In this document: positions 1 through 14,148 of the stretch, piece by piece
Numbering within the stretch: the stretch's first letter is position 1
Layout of the letters: each line of letters starts with the position of its first letter
NCBI GenBank assembly: GCA_024349245.1
Contig: JALDNG010000450.1
Coordinates: 78,343 to 142,342 of the forward strand
Source of the DNA: Neodontobutis hainanensis
Taxonomy: Eukaryota; Chordata; Actinopteri; Gobiiformes; Odontobutidae
Direction of reading: 5' to 3'
Length of the DNA stretch: 64,000 nucleotides
Notes under the pieces: model-generated
Told to the model about the DNA's origin: nothing
Seen by the model: the letters and a program-made list of their open reading frames with translations, nothing else
Databases searched by the model: none
Translations under genes and position numbers: made by a program

Positions 1-855
1 CCCTGGCATAGACTTTCCCGGGAGGCTGAGGAATGTGATCCTCTGTAGTTGGAACACACCCTCCGGTCCCCCTTCTTAAAAAGGGGGACCACCACCCCGG
101 TCTGCCAGTCCAGAGGTACTGTTCCCAAACGCCACGCGATGTTGCAGAGGCGTGTCAGCCAAGACAGCCCTACAACATCCAGAGACTTGAGGTACTCGGT
201 GCGTATCTCATCCACCCCAGGTGCCTTGCCACCGAGGAGCTTCCCAACTACCTCAGTGACTTCAGCCCGAGTGACGGACGAGTCCACCTCTGAGCCCTCG
301 GCCTCTGCTTCCTCAGTGGAAGACGTGACAGTGGGGTTGAGGAGATCCTCGAAGTATTCCTTCCACCGTCCAACAATATCCCCAGTTGAGGTCAGCAGAT
401 TCCCACCTCCACTGTAAACAGTGTTGGCAGGGCACTGCTTCCCCCTCCTGAGGCGCCGGACGGTTTGCCAGAATTTCTTCGAGAACGACCGATAGTCTTT
501 TTCCATGGCCTCACCGAACTCCTCCCAGACCCGAGTTTTTGCCTCCACAACCACCCGTGCTGCAGCCCGCTTGGCCTGCCAGTACCTATCAGCTGCCTCA
601 GGAGTCCCACGAGCCAACCAGGCTCGATAGGTCTCCTTCTTCAGCTTGACGGCCTCCCTTACTTCCGGTGTCCACCACCGGGTTCAGGGATTGCCGCCAC
701 GACAGGCACCGGAGACTTTGCGGCCACAGCTTCGAGTGGCTGCGTCGACAATGGAGGTGGAGAACATGGTCCACTCGGACTCAATGTCTCCAGTCTCCCT
801 CGGAATCTGGTCGAAGCTCTGCCGGAGGTGGGAGTTGAAGATCTCTCTGACAGGG
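1..855 (-). mobile_element. Rex3-type RTE LINE copy 1, reverse-transcriptase part (partial)
   Basis: This is the downstream half of a minus-strand RTE-clade non-LTR retrotransposon, cut by the window edge. Its reverse complement matches the linker and N-terminal reverse-transcriptase part of the copy at 8188-11193, for example the stretch preceding KKGDRRVCSNYRG. It ends abruptly at the ERV-A LTR. The missing upstream half resumes at 14149 in the same orientation, so the LINE was present before ERV-A inserted. The last five bases (CAGGG) are the target-site duplication of that insertion. The Rex3 assignment rests on the (GGAT)n tail of the sister copy and is established knowledge of the family. 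Confidence 0.85.
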
Positions 856-1219
856 TGTTATAGGAATATTTTATATCCATATATTTAACCAGAGAGACCC
901 GGAGACAGATTATATTTTAACAAGCAATGGCCAGGTTTTATTCCTTGCAAGGAGAAGCAAAGTAGCGGAATATTGCATCGACTGGTTTGCTTACCAATGT
1001 AAACATAACATGAGATTATATACACGCAGTGACGGCCTTGGTGAAACGCGTTCACTATGGTCGGTCCAGGTGCCAGTCCCTGACAAGCCATGTCTCAGTC
1101 TAGTTATGTCTACTCCATGCTTGGATTAGCACGAAGGACATGACGTGAATTTGACATGACCTGAGGAGAACTATAAGCCCCCAGTAACAATAAACATTAA
1201 AATTAAAATTCTTATAACA
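856..1219 (-). repeat. ERV-A 3' LTR
   Basis: 364-bp LTR that starts TGTTATAGG and ends CTTATAACA on the plus strand, giving inverted terminal bases TG...CA. It is the same length as the partner at 13780-14143. On the minus strand it contains a TATA-like stretch and an ATAAA-type polyadenylation region (TTTATTCC on plus) near the inner end of the LTR. Confidence 0.92.
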
Positions 1220-1236
1220 TTCCCCCCTCTTTATGC
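1220..1236 (-). other. Polypurine tract of ERV-A
   Basis: Read on the minus strand this is GCATAAAGAGGGGGGAA directly before the 3' LTR, the position and composition expected of the plus-strand DNA primer in reverse transcription. The same tract precedes the 3' LTRs of ERV-C and ERV-D, and a variant precedes that of ERV-E. Confidence 0.85.
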
Positions 1237-3995
1237 TGATGATAATTAGCATAAACATTCTACTAGCTTGAGTGTGAGTTGTTTACTTTTGACAAAAGCG
1301 AAAACCCAGCAGGGCATCTGACCTAGCCTAAGTACACTTGACCATTTGACCTAACGCTGGGAAAAAGTCTTTGTCCAGCCCTTGCCCCAAGGCGGCGTCA
1401 ACACACAAACATCAAGCATTAACTTTATGTAATCACTTTAACTGAATCTCAAACACATTTCAAATCAAAGACAAAAATGATTATACGGGATATGTTTACA
1501 ATCAAATGGGACTCCACAGAGTCATGCACTGATTCTTCAAAATCAAATTTGTAAAAGTCCATAAATCAAAACAGTGTCACTCCAAAATAACGTAGAAAAA
1601 TATGCCAGAGTTTAAGCTGGTCGACCCATCGGACTCAAGATCTCTGGCCTGTCCCTGCCTGTCCATTACTGTCCCTGTAACAAAAAAGAAAAACACATGG
1701 AGTGAGACTTATGCACATTCTTAATGATTAAAATCAATTCTTTTGAGCACAATAACTTCAATGAACCATACGGCCCTTAGGACTGTAGTATGATCCGTCC
1801 TGGAGCTGTTGTCCTGTTGGTGAACATGCAAACGTTAATGTCCCTCAGATATCAAAGTGTTCATCAGAGGTCAAAGGACCACAGTCGTTGGGCAGGTGCA
1901 TGTCCAGGAATGTTGACCCAGCAATGGCCACATCCATCAATCTCACCAACAAGCTCCGGATACATGGAAATCAACACAAACAAAAGTTATAAGACATGGA
2001 AGACATGAAAGTACATCTCAACACAGATTTAAAATACCAGTCAATTTTACAAGTATTTAACTATTTTGTAAAACCAGGTCAAAATCACTTACTCTATTCC
2101 AGAATCCTCTGCCAGTTCTTCTGCAGAGTGTGAAGCTCTTTCTTTAAAAGCTTTAGTTGTGCTGTTAACTAGACCTGTGTTACTTTGGATGAAATCCTGT
2201 AGATCTCACCTTTTCAGCTCAAAGCAGCTCAGTGCTATTTGTTCTGTCCAGTCCTTGGACCAGTTTTAATACATTTCCAGTTTTAATTCACAGTTACAGC
2301 ATTTCTCGTGCAATTCATAAACCTTTGTTAGTTATACATGTAATTAATTTAATCCACATTTGCATAAATTGTCTCAAAGGTAAAATTCTAATTTCAATGC
2401 TAATTGAATTTTAGCCTTATATTCATTAAGAACACCTTGAAGGACCCCACCCCCTGTCGTCGATGTATCTGGGGCTCTCAAATAAACCTGAAGGAACTGC
2501 TGTTTAGTTCCTAAGGTGTGAGTTTCTACTCACGATGTTCTCCGTCACATTGTATGTGAACAAATAAACCAGGATCCTTTAAGGACACATGTTTCCGGTC
2601 AGCAGGCAATGGTCTAATGGTCTTACTTTCACAAAACCTCCAGACTTTGCACTGCACCTGTCCCTGATCTGTCAGTTTGTCAGGTTCAGAGTGATGTTAC
2701 AGGACGTCCTGTCACTGGTCCTGCTCACAGGTGTACTCCAGGTGTAAACCAAGATGACTATAAGTTCAAAGAACCATGTTGATATTAGCTCTTACTGGAG
2801 GCTATTTTAATTGTCAGATCTTATTTTCTAAACTGGTACTTGTTGTGGTTGGCTTCCATCCAAATAATAATAATCTCAAAGCACTTTACATACACACACA
2901 CACATACATATAAAATTAAAAGATACACAAAACAATAAAATCAATAGAAAGCCAAAGTAACACAAGCAAGAATAATAAAAAGAGTCACATAAAAGCTATC
3001 CTAAAATAGTACGTTTTAAGTAAAGATTTAAATAAAGAACAACCAAACAAACCAAACAAATCAAACGTTCTCTGACATTTTTAGACCCATAGAAAGTGCC
3101 CTTCAGGCTTTCGTCAAACAAAACCAAAAAACTCTTAAAATGATCAAACCATAAAAAATAAAACCACAGTTAAACCCTGTTTCCACAGATATGTTCTGCT
3201 GGAAATCTACTTTAATCTGAAAGGTTCAATCAGATCAAACAGTGCTTCTCCAGAACGGCCACGTCAACCCTCTTTCTTTCTTTATTTTTTATTTAAACTC
3301 AACTTTTACTGTATTAAACACTGTTGTTATATTGGGTTAACCACGCATCACCTCTTCACTTTAATACAGTTTAAATCTTCTTCTCCCTCTCTTTTTTGAG
3401 ACTTGGTCAACCACGTCTCAAAACAAAAAACAAAAAAAAAATCAAAAATCAAAATCAAAAATGAAAGGCCACTGCCATTAATCATTAAAATTTCAGCTCA
3501 TAAACAAAAAACAAAAACAAAGAAAAAAACATAAATAAACATAAAATCAAAATGAAAGGCCAGTGCCATTGATCATTTTAAAATTATAGTCTATAAACCA
3601 AAAAAAAATTTAAAACATAAACGTAAAATCATAAAATGTAATTTGTATGCATTTGTCTTCTTTATGTTTTCCAAATAGCATCACTGTTGTCTCTGTTATA
3701 TTATAACAGACATACAACAGACAACATATAAACATAATTTTGTTCAGTTCAGTCTTAGTTTTAGTTACCATTAGTTGTAGGTCTTTACCTGTAACTGTAA
3801 GTGCTATAATCCTCAATCATAGTAATATTTTATTCAGTTTATGCAAACATAAATAATTTTAAAATAGATCAGAACTAGTTTCTCATGATCTATCGTCAAA
3901 ACCTTTCAGCCGAAGACTTAAAATTCACAATCTAATTAGAAAATCCTCAGAATATTGTTCAATCACTTCAAATTAATACCTACAGAAATAAAATC

Positions 3996-4031
<36 letters not shown>

Positions 4032-5147
4032 TGGGTCAGACCCCTCCCTCTGGGGTTAACCTTGTAACAGGACAGCCTCCTTCAGCTGCTCAAACACCTC
4101 TCGTCTCGCTTTCCTCCAAAACTCCATCACCATGTGACTGTCGTTTAAAAGGAAAAACTTTTCATAAAATCAGGTTTTGTTCAGTTTAGATTTGTTCCAT
4201 ACTGTCTCTGTAAATCTCAGTTTTACCACCAGGTGTTCAATAAATAAAATAAATTGGCATATAACCGCAGCATATTTGAAACGTTTATCCATTCCTAATT
4301 TTACGTTTCCACTAATTTTGCCTCAGACTCTACATAAAAATTCCCTTCACTCAATGCCAAAATAGAAACTTAACCCATTAAGTGTAAAATCAAATCAACG
4401 TCTCTTTAATATCTATTCAGATTTACCAACATTGAACTCAGTGATAGTCAGTAATGTAAATTTTATCTTTAATTTCCAAAGATTTCACTTAGTGTTCTCC
4501 ATAAACACCTCTAAAGTTCAACCAAAATTACTCAATCCTGTTCAAACGGACCGACTCTTGTGTTAGTCTGTTGTTCTCACACTCATCAATAATCCATAAC
4601 GTTCCACCATTCAAATCATAAAAAAAATCAAAACTTTTTAAAAATCACTTTAAGCAGTGATTAAACCCAGTGAGCACCTTGGCTTATGCTCTTAAACTTT
4701 AACTACTTTTACAGTTTAACACTTTAACTTAAACTTTTCAAATAAACCACCTCCAATCCTGAAAGATTGTTTTAACATATGTTTTAACATAGATACGTTT
4801 TCAATTCCCAGATTACACCTTTACATTGCAGTTTAAACCTTTATTGTAAAGATGTCTCTTTTTAGCATCTATTATATTATTATACCTTTTATTAGAAAGT
4901 ACCGATTCAAAAACCCATTGGTCATTATACATATCATCTGCATTAACTGTTTTCATTTCAGTTTTTCTAATCACTCAGACAATATTTTTCTCAAACAATA
5001 TTTAAAGCTCAGTTGTCGTTTAGCTTATTAACCTAAAAAAAAAACAAAATGGTCGTACCAAAAAAAATTAATCACATCCCAAGGTTGACTATATTTTTTT
5101 TCCACAGACCTTTCAGAAGGTCAAACTGTTTTCTAAATAAGTCTCCT
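1237..5147 (-). other. ERV-A interior, 3' part; conserved but non-coding
   Basis: No coding frame longer than about 75 codons, and none resembling a retroviral protein. Two blocks recur with high similarity in ERV-C, D and E. One is around 1640-2005, with a splice-acceptor-like site on the minus strand. The other is around 2450-2760. The rest is AT-rich and includes a 27-base A run near 4000. It contains an inserted L2 tail at 2868-3029 and is interrupted at 5148 by a Harbinger element. Confidence 0.75.
2868..3029 (-). mobile_element. Short 3' end of an L2-type LINE
   Basis: This segment is nearly identical to the end of the L2 fragment at 17150, sharing the words CAAAGCACTTTACATAC and GTACGTTTTAAGTAAAG. 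It is absent from the homologous position of the other ERV interiors (compare 52970-53000 and the complement of 60240-60290). It is flanked by AAATAA at 2862-2867 and 3030-3035, a plausible target-site duplication. The fragment is far too short to code. Confidence 0.75.
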
Positions 5148-6268
5148 GGGGCCTGTTGCACAAAAGTAGGATAAGGGATTAAGCCAGGATATCTTGGTGA
5201 TCCTGGCTCAATTGATCCCTAATCCGGTTGCACTAAAGCTGGATAGGGGGCAGGAGGATATGTTATGGTATAAATTACCATGGAGATTTATTCTGTGGAG
5301 CTAGCCTGCTCCAGACCAGGCTAAATTCCAGGATCTATTTAATCTCATCCCTAATGTCAGTCAGCAGTCACCACAAATGGAAACAAATAGTTCTTTCACT
5401 GCTCACTATACATTGTTATCACATATAACTAGACCCACTGTCATTATTTAAACGTTTGTGATCATTAATTTCAATCATTTTGGATAAATAATTTATAGAT
5501 GATGTTGCTATCATTAGATAATTTACAGTTTCCCATAGACTATAAGGCTATATATAAAATGATAGAATATTAGGGCCACAGAGGGAAAAAAAGACAAGCC
5601 ATAATATTGTAACCAGTTGTTTTAAAGGAGGACAGTTGTTAAAATGACAGATGTGGGGCATTTCGTGAATTTGTACTTCAGTATGGTTTCATAAACAAAG
5701 ACATGCTGATGTGCCAGAATATGAAGTATCACATTGTCATAACTATCAAAACTGTAAAAAGAATATGTTGCTTTTCTGCAGAAAGAACCAGCCTCATACA
5801 TTTATGACTTTATCCTTTTTCCTCAGTGGGGCCCTAGTACTCTGTCATATAAACAAATACACATTCCATATGAATATAAAACACAATGTGTAACATTATG
5901 TTCCTTTATTGAATAAGGACAAAACAAAGCAGGTAAACTATCAGCTCCTTTCGAAACTGAAGTCGATGGAAAGCACAGAATCAAAGCATATTATACAAAA
6001 TGAGACAAACACATTCAAAGGTCTGTATATAACACACCCTGTATGTCTGCACACTAAAATAAATGCAGGACAAATCCATACACATCAACTGAACAGACAA
6101 ATGAATGGATGCAGTAGCCTCCCTGCAGCCTTGTATTACACACAGTATACCGCACAATCATCATAAGAGGCCAAATTCGTCAAAAAAAAAAAAAAAAATC
6201 AATCCAAAAAAAACCCTATTTCCTCTGCCACAGGAGGACATTTTTTACCTAAATTGAAAGCACACATA

Positions 6269-6840
6269 CTAACTAAAATAATTCAACACATATTGGTCCC
6301 TCAGCAGCCGACCACTGTCGTCATCAGGGAAGATTGCCGGATTGTCCCAGTCCATGGCTGGTGGCACTCTGGGGGCCCTCTCCTTCCTCAGGCAGGCCAC
6401 ATTGTGGAGGACAGCACAAGCCACAGTAATATCACATGCCCTAACAGGGTTGACCCTTAATTTGTGAAGGCAGTGAAAGCGTGCCTTCAGGAGGCCAAAG
6501 GTCATTTCAACTCTGGCCCTGGTCCTGGCATGGGCATGGTTGTAGGCCTGCTGTGCTTCCTGGGGGTCTGTGAAAGGTGTCAGGAGAAAAGGCTGGCAGC
6601 CATACCCCCTGTCTCCCAGCAACACACCAGAGAATTCACCTGTCAACACAAAATCTCATCATTACTACCTCATAAACACAGTGATATTCTTGACACAGCC
6701 ATGATGGTTATAAATAGGGGTTGTGTGGCTTACCTTGTGATAGGCACTGATAGATAGGCCCGAAAGATTCTGGAGTCATGGACCAAGCCAGGCCATTTTG
6801 CCACAACATTGCTGATCACACAGTCAGCATTGCAGACCAT
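6269..6840 (-). pseudogene. Harbinger transposase, C-terminal exons
   Basis: Two minus-strand exon-like blocks encode the C-terminal part of a HARBI1-like DDE nuclease. The block at 6734-6840 reads through WPGLVHDSRIFR, the segment around the second catalytic aspartate. It is preceded by a TTTCAG acceptor and followed by a GTAAGC donor. The block at 6269-6639 contains LLGDRGYG and VEMTFGLLKARF, the latter holding the catalytic glutamate region. The N-terminal helix-turn-helix and first aspartate region were not located, and the exact phase of the join is uncertain. The enzyme would cut and paste the surrounding Harbinger element in the nucleus. This copy looks incomplete. Confidence 0.75.
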
Positions 6841-7389
6841 CTGAAATCATAAGATGAGGAATATTACACCAATCAATGCACATCATTGGCAATGCAGAGT
6901 GTTCGTCAATGGACAATATCAAAAAGTTATGTTCACCTGAACATTAATGCTGTGAAAGGCGCTATATAAATTAAAGTGATTATTATTATTATAGCTCATC
7001 TATATATTCAAGAAAATTTTATTTATATAGCACTTTTCCCAATTGTTTCATTCTGTCAAAGCTGCTTTACATTAATAAAAGCAGGGGAAACACAAAAAAA
7101 AACTGGTGGACAACATAATACGCAGAGTACAACGGCTAAGATTAAACCGTACTGAGCGTAGTAACGTAAAATAATAATGTAAGGCGTTAATAATAATTTA
7201 TCATAGCTTTATACAGTGTGATGGAGTTACGTTACACAATTTCACTCATATGCAGTGCATTTCAATAAAAAAAACGTAACCGTTTCATAATTACAGTACA
7301 ACTGCGTTTTTGGAGATGTGAATTAAATATCTGATTTGTAATTGTGATGTTTCTGCGGAGCGGTGAGTGTGTAATTGTGCACTACTTAC

Positions 7390-7547
7390 GCATTCAGGCG
7401 GTCTGCAATACTTTCCCACGCCTTTTCTCTTTGCTTTATCACTGTGGCGGTGTTGCCTTTCTTCTTACTTATATCTTTTACCTCCTCGTATGCCTCCATG
7501 AGGATTTGTGCTTCCGACGGGGAAAAGTACGCGGCTCTAGTTGCCAT
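7390..7547 (-). pseudogene. Harbinger Myb/SANT-like DNA-binding protein, first exon
   Basis: From an ATG at 7547 the minus strand reads MATRAAYFSPSEAQILMEA, continues through an IKQREKAWESIADRLN-type segment, and ends at a GTAAGT donor. This is the start of the Myb/SANT-like accessory protein that Harbinger elements encode next to the transposase; in the family it recruits the transposase to the element's ends. No following exon was identified, so the gene is probably truncated. It lies just inside the right terminal inverted repeat, which fits a promoter in the terminal region. Confidence 0.65.
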
Positions 7548-7772
7548 GGTAAATCAGTTAATCTGTGATCTGTGGCGGGGTCTATTTGAGTGAGCCGTGA
7601 GCGCGCACCTTTCCAGGATTGGTTTCACTTGGCTTAATGAATCCGTGTCTGCTCATCCTGGCTTGGTCTTTGTGCAACCAATTAAGCCTGGACGCACATG
7701 TTTTGGCTTTATTGAGCTCAGCTGAGTCATTTATCCCGGATGTCTTAATTCTACTTTTGTGCAACAGGCCCC

Positions 7773-8187
7773 TAGACTTTGAATCGGATGTAAAGGCTCC
7801 CACACAAAATGATTGTGGAGCTAACGTCAAAACCAAAACAAAAACGGAAAAACCAAAACACTTCTCGCTCCGTTCTGTGAAAAATTCTTTTGTGCTCCCA
7901 AACAAGGTTTGTTTTGGGAGAGAAAAAAAACCTCTCTCTGTTAGAGAAATACCTACTGCGCAATTCACTTTAAGACACACATTTTTAAATTCTTCTGATT
8001 ACAAAGTGAACATTTTCATAAACGTTATATCATGTTTTTGAACCACACTGATATTAAGGACCTCTATTAGTTCTCGTACTGATAGATACATACCATTTGT
8101 CTCGCAAAAATACCAATAATCACTACTTCTATTTTAGATCTAAAGTTTGGAACTTTTAACTTGTTTAAATCTTTAATCTCATCTCTG
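7773..8187 (-). other. ERV-A interior between Harbinger and Rex3 copy 2
   Basis: Matches the reverse complement of ERV-D at about 46760-47165, including CTCTCTGTTAGAGAAAT. No coding frame is supported; open frames here are chance. The last 12 bases (8176-8187, ATCTCATCTCTG) are the left copy of the Rex3 target-site duplication. Confidence 0.75.
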
Positions 8188-8224
8188 TGGGCCCACCACC
8201 TGCAGGAGGAACCGTAAGGGGCTG

Positions 8225-9190
8225 GTGCAAAGTGGACTGGGTGGCAGTCGAAGGCGGAGGCCTCGACGACCCAATCCCCGGACACGGAATCTGGCGCTAG
8301 GGACATGGAATGTCACCTCGCTGGCAGGGAAGGAGCCTGAGCTTGTGCGGGAGGTTGAGAGATACCGACTAGAGATAGTCGGGCTCACCTCCACGCACAG
8401 CTTGGGCTCTGGAACCCAAATCCTCGAGAGAGGCTGGACTCTCCACTACTCTGGAGTTGCCTGCGGTGAGCGGCGGCGGGCTGGTGTGGGCTTGCTCATA
8501 GCCCCCCAGCTCAGCCGCCATGTGTTGGAGTTCACCCCGGTGAACGAGAGGGTCGCTTCCCTGCGCCTTCGGGTCGGGGATAGGTCTCTCACTGTTGTTT
8601 GTGTTTACGGGCCAAATGGCAGTGCAGGGTACCCGGCCTTCTTGGAGTCTCTGGGAGGGGTGCTGGAAAGTGCTCCAACCGGGGACTCCATTGTTCTACT
8701 GGGGGACTTCAACGCTCACGTGGGCAGCGACAGTGACACCTGGAGGGGCGTGATTGGGAGGAACGGCCCCCCTGATCTGAACCCGAGTGGTGTTCTGTTA
8801 TTGGACTTCTGTGCTAGCAACAGTCTGTCCATAACGAACACCATGTTCAAGCATAAGGGTGTCCATCAGTGCACGTGGCACCAGGACACCCTAGGCCGGA
8901 GGTCGATGATCGACTTTGTAGTTGTTTCATCTGACCTCCGGCCGTATGTCTTGGACACTCGAGTGAAGAGAGGGGCGGAGCTGTCAACTGATCACCACCG
9001 GGTGGTGAGTTGGATCCGATGGCAGGAGAGAAAGCTGGACAGACTTGGCAGACCCAAACGTACTGTGAGGGTCTGTTGGGAACGTTTGGCAGAACCCCCT
9101 GTCAGAAAGATCTTTAACTCCCACCTCCGGCAGAGCTTCGACCAGATCCCGAGGGAGGTTGGAGACATTGAGTCCGAATGGACCATGTTC
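8225..9190 (+). pseudogene. Rex3 endonuclease domain
   Basis: Encodes an apurinic/apyrimidinic-type endonuclease that nicks target DNA to prime reverse transcription. Visible motifs are LGTWNVTSL near the start, VVCVYGPNG, LLGDFNAHVG (catalytic Asp and Asn) and a C-terminal STDHHRVVSW with the catalytic His. The frame stays open to 9268. Sequence similarity, however, moves to another frame near 9190, where the linker to the reverse transcriptase begins, so there is a frameshift. The ATG at 8225 is only the first one left after 5' truncation, and the native start lies upstream. Confidence 0.85.
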
Positions 9191-11148
9191 TCGACCTCCA
9201 TTGTCGTAAAGTCTCCGGTGCCTGTCATGGCGGCAACCCCCGAACCCGGTGGTGGACACCGGAAGTAAGGGATGCCGTCAAGCTGAAGAAGGAGACCTTC
9301 CGAGCCTGGTTGGCTTGTGGGACTCCTGAGGCAGCTGATAGGTACCGGCAGGCCAAGCGGACTGCAGCCCGGGTGGTCGTGGAGGCTAAAACTCGGGTCT
9401 GGGAGGAGTTCGGTGAGGCCATGGAAAAAGACTATCGGTCGTCCTCGAAGAAATTCTGGCAAACCGTCCGGCGCCTCAGGAGGGGGAAGCAGTGCCCTGC
9501 CAACACTGTTTACAGTGGAGGTGGGTATCTGCTGACATCAACTGGGGATATTGTTGGACGGTGGAAGGAATACTTCGAGGATCTCCTCAACCCCACCGGC
9601 GCGTCTTCCACTGAGGAAGCAGAGGCCGAGGGCTTGGAGGTGGACTCGTCCATCACTCAGGCTGAAGTCACCGAGGTAGTTGGGAAGCTCCTCGGTGGTA
9701 AGGCACCGGGGGTGGATGAGATACGCACCGAGTACCTCAAGTCTCTGGATGTTGTAGGGCTGTCTTGGTTGACACGCCTCTACAACATTGCGTGGCGGTT
9801 GGGGACAGTACCTCTGGACTGGCAGACCGGGGTGGTGGTCCCTCTTTTTAAGAAGGGGGACCGGAGGGTGTGTTCCAACTACAGAGGGATCACACTCCTC
9901 AGCCTCACCGGGAAAGTCTATGCCAGGGTACTGGAGAGGAGAATGCGGCCGATAGTTGAATCTCAGATTCAGGAGGAACAATGCGGTTTTCGTCCCGGTC
10001 GTGGAACACTGGACCAGCTCTATACCCTCTCCAGGGTGCTGGAGGGTTTATGGGAGTTTGCCCAACCAGTCCACATGTGTTTTGTGGATCTGGAAAAGGC
10101 ATTCGACTGTGTCCCTCGTGGTGCCCTGTGGGGGGTGCTCTGGGAGTATGGGGTCCGGGGCCCTTTGCTAAGGGCTGTCCGGTCCCTGTACGACCAGAGC
10201 AGGAGCTTGGTTCATTGCCGGCAGTAAGTCAGACCTGTTCCCAGTGCATGTTGGACTCCGGCAGGGCTGCCCTTTGTCACCGGTCCTGTTCATTATCTTT
10301 ATGGACAGGATTTCTAGGCGCAGCCAGTGGCCGGAGGGAGTCTGGTTTGGGGACCACAGGATCTCGTCTCTGCTTTTTGCGGATGATGTTGTCCTGTTGG
10401 CTCCATCAAGCCAAGACCTTCAGTGTGCACTGGGACGGTTTGCAGCCGAGTGTGAAGCGGCTGGGATGAGAATCAGCACCTCCAAGTCTGAGACCATGGT
10501 TCTCAGTCGGAAAAAGGTGGATTGTCCCCTTCAGGTTGGTGGAGAGCTCCTGCCTCAAGTGGAGGAGTTTAAGTATCTCGGGGTCTTGTTCACGAGTGAG
10601 GGAAGGAGGGAACGTGAGATTGACAGACGGATCGGTGCAGCTTCTGCAGTGATGCGGTCGATGTACCGGTCTGTCGTGGTGAAGAAGGAGCTGAGCTGTA
10701 AGGCAAAGCTCTCGATTTACCAGTCGATCTACGTTCCTACTCTCACCTATGGTCATGAGCTTTGGGTCATGACCGAAAGAACAAGATCCCGGATACAAGC
10801 GGCCGAAATGAGCTTTCTCCGCAGAGTGGCGGGGCGCTCCCTTAGAGATAAGGTGAGAAGCTCGGTCACTCGGGAGGAGCTCAAAGTAGACCCGCTGCTC
10901 CTCCACATCGAGAGGAGCAGCTGAGGTGGCTCGGGCATCTGTTTCGGATGCCTCCTGGACGCCTTCCTAGGGAGGTGTTTCGGGCATGTCCCACCGGGAG
11001 GAGACCCCGGGGAAGACCTAGGACACGCTGGAGGGACTATGTCTCTCGGCTGGCCTGGGAACACCTCGGTATCCCCCCGGAAGAGCTGGAGGAAGTGTCT
11101 GGGGAGAGGGAAGTCTGGGCGTCTCTGCTTAGACTGCTGCCCCCGTGA
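9190..11148 (+). pseudogene. Rex3 reverse transcriptase, frameshifted
   Basis: The reverse transcriptase runs in three frames: about 9190-10220, 10225-10924 and 10925-11148. Recognisable blocks are KAPGVDEIRTEYLK, VVVPLFKKGDRR, QCGFRPGRGTLDQL, CFVDLEKAFD (catalytic Asp), GLRQGCPLSP, LLFADDVVLLA (the FADD active site) and the C-terminal RPRGRPRTRWRDYV typical of RTE and CR1 relatives. A shift after SLVHCRQ near 10225 and another after LHIERSS near 10924 break the frame. The catalytic residues survive but the polyprotein cannot be made, so this copy is inactive. Confidence 0.87.
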
Positions 11149-11205
11149 CCCGGCCCCGGATAAGCGGTAGAAAATGGATGGATGGATGGATGGATCTCAT
11201 CTCTG

Positions 11206-13759
<2,554 letters not shown>

Positions 13760-13777
13760 ATCCCGGACGAGCCCCCA
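13760..13777 (-). other. Primer-binding site of ERV-A (tRNA-Pro)
   Basis: On the minus strand these 18 bases read TGGGGGCTCGTCCGGGAT, the complement of the 3' end of tRNA-Pro including CCA. They sit two bases (TT) downstream of the 5' LTR. This is the primer site used by many gammaretroviruses and by some fish endogenous retroviruses. Confidence 0.93.
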
Positions 13778-13779
13778 AA

Positions 13780-14143
13780 TGTTATAGGAATATTTTATAT
13801 CCATATATTTAACCAGAGAGACACGGAGACTGATTATAATTTAACAAGCAATGTCCAGGTTTTATTCCTTGCAAGGAGAAGCAAAGTGGCGGAATATTAC
13901 ATCGACAGGTTTGCTTACCAATGTAAACATAACATGGCATTATATACAACACAGTGACGTCCTGGTGAGAGGCGTTCACTATGGTCGGTCCAGGTGCCAG
14001 TCCCTGACAAGCCATGTCTCAGTCTAGTTATGTCTACTCCATGCTTGGATTAGCACAAAGGACATGACATGAATTTGACATGACCTGAGGAGAACTATAA
14101 GCCCCCAGTAACAATAAACATTAAAATTAAAATTATTATAACA
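13780..14143 (-). repeat. ERV-A 5' LTR
   Basis: 364-bp LTR bounded by TGTTATAGG and TTATAACA, partner of 856-1219. The duplicated target CAGGG follows at 14144-14148. A few substitutions separate it from the 3' LTR, so the insertion is not brand new. Confidence 0.92.
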
Positions 14144-14148
14144 CAGGG

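Larger units (their letters stand above)
5148..7772 (-). mobile_element. PIF/Harbinger DNA transposon inserted in ERV-A (non-autonomous remnant)
   Basis: The ends are perfect 22-bp terminal inverted repeats beginning GGGGCCTGTTGCAC. The uninterrupted site is present in ERV-D (complement of about 47150-47220), where the sequence reads straight through ...GTCTCCTAGACTT.... The insertion therefore duplicated at least T, or CCT if the repeats are taken as unequal. Inside are minus-strand remnants of the two proteins expected of Harbinger: a Myb/SANT-like exon at 7390-7547 and transposase exons at 6269-6840. The N-terminal part of the transposase was not found, so this copy is probably internally deleted. 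An A-run at 6182-6198 and an AT-rich left third hold nothing else recognisable. Confidence 0.88.
8188..11193 (+). mobile_element. Rex3-type RTE LINE copy 2, inserted in ERV-A
   Basis: A nearly complete, slightly 5'-truncated RTE element. It begins TGGGCCCACCACC and ends AAAATGGATGGATGGATGG, the tetranucleotide tail typical of fish Rex3. A 12-bp target-site duplication ATCTCATCTCTG flanks it (8176-8187 and 11194-11205). ERV-D has the single-copy empty site (complement of about 46750-46765). It encodes an AP-type endonuclease followed by reverse transcriptase, broken by three frameshifts. Compared with copy 1 at 14149-15240 it lacks roughly 200 bases of the 5' leader. It postdates ERV-A because it sits inside it. 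Confidence 0.93.

Noticed and set aside
9178..9268. Overlapping endonuclease and linker frames as programmed frameshifting
   Set aside because: No slippery site or structure stands out, and two more shifts downstream point to ordinary decay.
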